DNA of 9,594 nucleotides. Source: PVC group bacterium. GTDB lineage: Bacteria; Verrucomicrobiota; Kiritimatiellia; CAIKKV01; PXCX01. The stretch is taken from contig PXCX01000141.1 in the NCBI GenBank assembly GCA_003565195.1, positions 1-9,594 on the forward strand, given 5' to 3'. This document shows, in pieces, positions 7,092-9,594 of the stretch. Every line of letters begins with the position of its first letter. Position 1 is the first letter of the stretch. The position numbers were made by a program, and so were the translations under genes. The notes beneath the pieces were generated by a model. That model did no database searches, was not told the DNA's origin, and saw nothing but the letters and a program-made list of their open reading frames with translations.

Positions 7092-9368
7092 ATGAACAAT
7101 AACAACGAACCTGCTCGTTCCTGCGCCATACACCGGTTTTGGCAACGAATCCTGTTTTTCGGTTGCGTTGCATCGGTACCGCTTATGGGGACCGTTGCGC
7201 AAGCGCAAAATGAATGGCATGTTCCCGATGCGCCGTTACGATTCAATGTCGGTATCGAGTCCCGGCCTACCGATCAACGCGCCGGAATCATCGCTGTCCT
7301 ACCCGACGGCGGTCTTTTGCCGGGGCCCTCCCCCGTAAGCATCGTCGTCGACCGAGGCGGCAATATGCTGGAGAGCGAATGCGTCTGGCACAACCCCGAT
7401 GAAGGGTTCGCAATCGTCTTCGAACGACCAACCGTCGGTCTGGCGGTCTGGATTTATGTCAAGGGCGCTGAACAGCTTAATCTCCATTCACCCTCGTCGA
7501 ACTTAAAGCCCGGCCTGATGGTTTATGTGCAATCGGTTGCACCCGGCAGCGCCGACCTGCGAGGCGCACGCCAGTTGGCCAACGAGTCGCCGCCCGGCCG
7601 AAATGCGCGTTTCGGTCGCGCCGACGAGATTCGGTCGCGCAACAATCCGCTCTGGCGCGACGACAACCATTTTTTGTCATACTATACCGGCTACCTTAAT
7701 CCGCGACAAGCAGGCGCAACCTGGATTTCTACCGTATCACAGGACGGATCGCGCGTACTTGTCGACGGCAAAACAGTGGCCACCTGGCCGGCCGGCAAAC
7801 CGCGTGAGCAAGGACAACGCGGTGAAGTCGGGGGTACCGTCACATTAAGCGACGATATTCACCATTTAGAATATCTGCACTATCAATCCACCGGCGCGCT
7901 GGAAATGTTGCTGGCATGGCGTTTACCAGGCCAATCACCGGGTCGTCTGCCCGCCGAATTGCGAAAAGCCAATTATATACATTCCGGTCAAGCCCGACTG
8001 GTCGGCGCGGAATCACGCGATGGAACCCCATTGCCGTTAATCTCAGCCGAACACTTAAACCATCTGTGGTTGTTCGAACAGCCCATCTTCCTGATCCGCT
8101 GTTCCGCAAGAATGGCCCGCAACAATCCGGAAGACAGCGTCTATGCATGGCGCATCGGCAACAGCCCCGAAATCCGCGACGATGAATTACTGTGGCTCCT
8201 CCAGGGAAAACGCGAAGTAGCGATCCGGCTCTCCGTAACATCGGAAAAGGGGCAGGCTTCGGCCCAGATTCCTTTTTATCTCCGCCAACATACATCCAGT
8301 GCTTCCATCGATAACCCGAATCACCGCCAAGCATACAGACGGGCTTTCCTGAACATGTGCCGTGCGCTGCCAACCGGAGAAAGCCCGGCCCGGCAATGGA
8401 CCGGCGATATGTGGCAAACCCTGCTGGAAGTGCTTGAACCCTACCAAGGAAGCCAACTGCTGATCGAATTGTTCGACCGCTCCTACGAGGATATCCGCGA
8501 GATGCCGCCCGAAACCCGGCACCGGTTACAGGATTACTTTTTCGAGATCATCCGGTATACCGACAAGCAGGCGGCCCCCGAGTGGTTGCAGAAATTCCAG
8601 ACGGACGCCGAAGATCGCAACCGGCGTCTGCACTGGCAACTAACCCATATCGATTTCCTGCTTTACGATATGGGCGCCACCAACGACGCGCGCCGAATCA
8701 TCCGCCAACTGCAACGCGCATCGGGGAACCCGGAAATTTCAATCCGTGCCGATATCCGGGACGGCGATATCGAGCGATTGGCCGGCAATTTCGAACAAGC
8801 CAACCGGATATACAGTCGCGCCCAGGACCGGTACGCTGCGCTCCGCCGATCCCAACAAACCCGTCAAAGCCTTGAAGCGTCATCAGGCAGCACGCTGCGC
8901 GGCGCCGATGCCACCCCTGAAGCACGTGAACGACGCCGCTCCGCCACACTCCGGCAAGCCCAACGCGCCCGGGTCGAAGATTGGCGCGTAATGGCCGTAC
9001 GCGGTTCCATGCATGCTGAAACCATTCGCGAACTTATCCGGACCGAATACCTGTTCGAAGCTCGGGACGCAATTGCCCAGTGGGAAATCGAGTTTCCACG
9101 ACATAAAATCGCCGAAGATTTACTGATCGTCGAAGCCGAATATTACATGACCATCGGCAACTATCCGCGTGCGGTGATGTTGCTCGCAAACTATCGTGAG
9201 GGCGTCGGCATGACCAACTTTCTGCCAATGGCCATGCAAATGGAACTGGAGAGTCTGTTGCAAATGGAACAGGACGACGCAATACGCGAACTTATCAAGG
9301 AAATCCAACGCCGCTTACCCAATCATCCGGTCTCTGAAACCGCGGCCAGGGTACTGGAAACCCTTTAG
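7092..9368 (+). CDS. Secreted PA14-like / PKD-like / TPR-like protein
   Basis: 758 residues from the ATG at 7092, chosen because it gives a signal peptide of about 38 residues ending in VAQA before QNEW; 7053 (TTG) and 7071 (ATG) would only lengthen the N-terminus. In this numbering, residues 48-147 form a beta-rich domain. Residues 192-280 are PA14-like: FLSYYTGYLNP, DGSRVLVDGKTVATWP and HLEYLHYQ are the strands and the 'D-G-S-x-x-x-V-D-G' turn typical of PA14 domains. Residues about 293-400 resemble a PKD/Ig-like domain (YAWRIG, VAIRLSV). From about 412 to the end the protein is helical, with TPR-like pairs (for example DIERLAGNFEQANRIYSRAQ and the last 100 residues). An Arg-rich, Ala/Ser-rich segment (about 582-632) interrupts the repeats. 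It follows the DUF4175-like gene on the same strand. Likely a periplasmic or surface protein that binds glycan or partner proteins; no catalytic residues were recognised. Confidence 0.8.
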   Translation: MNNNNEPARSCAIHRFWQRILFFGCVASVPLMGTVAQAQNEWHVPDAPLRFNVGIESRPTDQRAGIIAVLPDGGLLPGPSPVSIVVDRGGNMLESECVWHNPDEGFAIVFERPTVGLAVWIYVKGAEQLNLHSPSSNLKPGLMVYVQSVAPGSADLRGARQLANESPPGRNARFGRADEIRSRNNPLWRDDNHFLSYYTGYLNPRQAGATWISTVSQDGSRVLVDGKTVATWPAGKPREQGQRGEVGGTVTLSDDIHHLEYLHYQSTGALEMLLAWRLPGQSPGRLPAELRKANYIHSGQARLVGAESRDGTPLPLISAEHLNHLWLFEQPIFLIRCSARMARNNPEDSVYAWRIGNSPEIRDDELLWLLQGKREVAIRLSVTSEKGQASAQIPFYLRQHTSSASIDNPNHRQAYRRAFLNMCRALPTGESPARQWTGDMWQTLLEVLEPYQGSQLLIELFDRSYEDIREMPPETRHRLQDYFFEIIRYTDKQAAPEWLQKFQTDAEDRNRRLHWQLTHIDFLLYDMGATNDARRIIRQLQRASGNPEISIRADIRDGDIERLAGNFEQANRIYSRAQDRYAALRRSQQTRQSLEASSGSTLRGADATPEARERRRSATLRQAQRARVEDWRVMAVRGSMHAETIRELIRTEYLFEARDAIAQWEIEFPRHKIAEDLLIVEAEYYMTIGNYPRAVMLLANYREGVGMTNFLPMAMQMELESLLQMEQDDAIRELIKEIQRRLPNHPVSETAARVLETL

Positions 9369-9391
9369 CTGAAGAAGATTGAGTCCCAGTC

Positions 9392-9594
9392 ATGATCAAG
9401 CCATCCGTACGTCCATTATCGGGTTTTGCTGTCATTGCCGTCGGTGCGTTACTGCGGCTGACACTTGCTTATGCCGGTCATGATGACCCGCCCATGCGCG
9501 ATAGGTTATATACCGAAACCGATCCGGCGGCCGAAGGCGGTTTAAGCGGTGTCGTTGTCTACCCCCGCGACCGTCTGGTTGCCGTACTGGCAAT
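9392..9594 (+). CDS. Secreted protein, N-terminal part (3' truncated)
   Basis: An open frame starts with ATG at 9392, 23 bases after the stop of the PA14/TPR gene, and runs off the window after 67 codons. The N-terminus is a signal peptide (MIKPSVRPLSG, then FAVIAVGALLRLTLAYA) with likely cleavage after A28, before GHDDPPM. The mature start contains GGLSGVVVYPRDRLVAVLA (49-67). 'G-G-L-x-G-x-V' is the usual opening of carboxypeptidase-regulatory-like or similar Ig-like beta domains, but too little is present to be sure. There is no good ribosome binding site; GAAGAAG at 9371-9377 is too far from the ATG. The close spacing suggests it belongs to the same operon. Confidence 0.6.
   Translation, partial: MIKPSVRPLSGFAVIAVGALLRLTLAYAGHDDPPMRDRLYTETDPAAEGGLSGVVVYPRDRLVAVLA

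Noticed and set aside
7158..7208. Possible lipoprotein signal in the PA14/TPR protein (cysteine in FFGCVAS)
   Set aside because: The residues before the cysteine do not fit a lipobox, and it sits in the middle of the hydrophobic stretch; a normal cleavage site (AQA before QNEW) follows.
7840..8373. Minus-strand open frame of 177 codons opposite the PA14/TPR gene
   Set aside because: It overlaps the PA14-like and PKD-like regions of a well-supported gene and shows no domain of its own.

Overview
The window (9,594 bases) is a single co-directional block of six genes on the + strand: two cut by the window edges and four complete. No tRNA, rRNA, CRISPR array, insertion sequence or phage gene was seen. 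All complete genes encode envelope proteins with signal peptides or membrane segments. The gene order and family signatures match the MoxR/von Willebrand A (VWA) type locus with BatA-like and DUF4175-like membrane proteins that I know from Planctomycetes and related PVC-type Gram-negative bacteria. I therefore infer an uncultured or little-studied member of that broad grouping. The phylum is not certain from this window.

Layout: (1) 3-359 is the C-terminal end of a BatA-like membrane protein. (2) 397-2604 is a 735-residue membrane-anchored protein with a VWA domain carrying an intact metal-site motif, followed by a class I glutamine-amidotransferase-like fold with no cysteine. (3) 2605-2724 is an AT-rich gap (43 of 120 bases are G or C) holding an 11-bp tandem repeat, a good sigma70-like promoter and a strong ribosome binding site. 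(4) 2725-3408 is a small secreted protein with the look of a carbohydrate-binding jelly roll. (5) 3448-7032 is a 1,194-residue DUF4175-like membrane protein with beta domains, a long helical region, a disordered acidic linker and a conserved-looking C-terminal tail. (6) 7092-9368 is a secreted PA14-like, PKD-like and TPR-like protein. (7) From 9392 to the window end is the start of another secreted protein.

How the genes may work together (inference): a MoxR AAA+ ATPase and a DUF58 protein would be expected just upstream, outside the window. They would act with the BatA-like and VWA proteins in the inner membrane. The DUF4175-like protein would span the periplasm as a scaffold, and the secreted proteins would be partners or clients. 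The function of such loci is not established, so this is a candidate undescribed envelope machine. The strongest points for follow-up are the apparently conserved motifs in the disordered linker of the DUF4175-like protein, the pseudo-amidotransferase fused to a VWA domain, and the insertion of a separately promoted jelly-roll gene into the middle of the block.
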